DNA of 64,000 nt from Methylocystis sp. IM3 (GTDB lineage: Bacteria > Pseudomonadota > Alphaproteobacteria > Rhizobiales > Beijerinckiaceae), in the NCBI RefSeq assembly GCF_038070105.1, contig NZ_JBBPBZ010000002.1:3268501-3332500 (forward strand). The letters run 5' to 3'. Numbering within the stretch: the stretch's first letter is position 1; each line of letters begins with the position of its first letter. This document shows positions 63,467 through 64,000 of this stretch, one piece after another. Below the pieces are notes generated by a model. It saw only the letters and a list, made by a program, of their open reading frames with translations, was not told the DNA's origin and did no database searches. Position numbers and translations under genes: made by a program.

Positions 63467-63498
63467 AACGCGCCCCGGCGTGGCCGCCGGAGCGCGTT
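63467..63498. terminator. Hairpin between the channel gene and atpC
   Basis: The arms AACGCGC and GCGCGTT enclose an inner GGCG/CGCC pairing. The hairpin lies in the 100-base gap between convergent genes. It has no clear U-run, so termination here is only likely from position. Confidence 0.5.
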
Positions 63499-63522
63499 GA
63501 AAGTGGACAAGCGTCAGCGCGT

Positions 63523-63924
63523 TTACGCCGCGACGGCGGCGCGCATCTCCTCGAGCTGGGCCAGCTTCTCGCTGGCGGCGCTACGCGTCTCGTCTGACCT
63601 GGCGTCGGCGACGTCCTCGCGGGCGTTCCTGATGTCGGCGTCGAGCCTGGCCACGTCGATCTCGGCGATCGACACGGCGAGCTCGGCGAGAATGGTGAAG
63701 CCGGCCGCGTTGACATCCGCAAATCCGCCGCGCACGAAGAGCTTTTCGACCTTGCCGTCGCCGCCCGCGACGGTGACGACGCCGGATTTCAGGGTCGTCA
63801 TGACCGGCGCATGGTCCTTGAGGACCGTGAACTGGCCCTCGGCGCCCGGCGCCACGACGCTTTCGACCTCGCCCGAAAACAGGAGCTTCTCGGGAGAGAC
63901 GAGTTCGAAGTGAAATGCGGGCAT
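63523..63924 (-). CDS. atpC: ATP synthase F1 epsilon subunit
   Basis: The 133-residue subunit has the N-terminal beta-sandwich ([47 protein letters not shown], read in parts). A helical hairpin follows from residue 85 ([24 protein letters not shown]...). It couples rotation to the catalytic head and can inhibit ATP hydrolysis. It is normally the last gene of atpHAGDC. The upstream atpD lies beyond the right edge; only 76 bases remain in the window and contain no coding end. Confidence 0.97.
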   Translation of the reverse strand: MPAFHFELVSPEKLLFSGEVESVVAPGAEGQFTVLKDHAPVMTTLKSGVVTVAGGDGKVEKLFVRGGFADVNAAGFTILAELAVSIAEIDVARLDADIRNAREDVADARSDETRSAASEKLAQLEEMRAAVAA

Positions 63925-64000
63925 GTCAGTCTCCGGGGGAGGTTCTGTAGCGGGATGGCGCCGCGTTTCGGCGCACGAGGGCCGGGATCACGCCCGGCCG

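Overview
This 64 kb window is gene-dense, high-GC chromosomal DNA from an alphaproteobacterium, almost certainly of the order Hyphomicrobiales (Rhizobiales). The evidence is the set of small order-typical families (DUF1150, DUF2852, DUF4164, DUF6460, IalB-like, PilZ of the rhizobial type), the GAAC-N7-GAAC SOS box before recA, and the split glycine decarboxylase gcvPA/gcvPB. A hopanoid-type epimerase (hpnA) and the overall gene set would fit a Methylocystis/Methylosinus/Beijerinckia-like organism, but nothing here (no methane or methanol oxidation gene) proves that. I saw no rRNA, tRNA, CRISPR array, insertion sequence or complete prophage.

Layout. 1-6.2 kb: 3' end of an FAD-linked oxidase, yedK, an enoyl-CoA hydratase, hpnA, two small envelope proteins, a 13-bp tandem repeat, folE and an Ala/Pro/Lys-rich membrane protein. 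6.3-10.7 kb: CsbD protein, rpsF-rpsR facing it with back-to-back terminators, then panB-hemH and small exported or membrane proteins. 10.9-16.5 kb: a PilZ protein, then a leftward thiamine operon under a TPP riboswitch (thiO-thiS-thiG-thiE, SDR, VOC). Its thiE is fused in frame to an AmpD/AmiD-type peptidoglycan amidase. 16.6-21.8 kb: a secreted helical protein, zapA with DUF4164, gap-pgk, hspQ and an IalB-like protein. 22.1-30.9 kb: an orphan YejA-like binding protein, an SPFH/NfeD pair, mutL, an exported msrB-msrA pair and a large protein of unknown function. 31-36 kb: tandem glycine riboswitch and gcvT-gcvH-gcvPA-gcvPB. 36-41.5 kb: sucD-sucA-sucB (leftward). 41.5-42.6 kb: a lower-GC segment with one unknown gene, lying exactly where sucC and rplJ-rplL would be expected. 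42.6-45 kb: secE-nusG and rplK-rplA (leftward).

45-50.4 kb: a lipoprotein, a cupredoxin-like protein with an FTR1 iron permease, DUF1259, a small heat-shock protein, three small envelope genes and an extensin-family lipoprotein. 50.5-54.8 kb: DUF2852, a divergent SHMT paralogue in an operon with a COG3146 acyltransferase and a SnoaL-like protein, a small membrane protein and sugE. 55-58 kb: a secreted beta-rich protein of unknown function, a decayed gene remnant, a pirin and a methyltransferase. 58-64 kb: recA with an SOS box, alaS, a cyclic-nucleotide-gated K+ channel translationally coupled to alaS, and atpC.

Most of the window is housekeeping. The points most worth following up are the ThiE-amidase fusion under a TPP riboswitch, the synteny breakpoint at 41.5-42.6 kb, the SHMT paralogue with altered active-site residues, the FTR1 partner cupredoxin lacking copper ligands, and the large unknown protein divergent from the glycine riboswitch.
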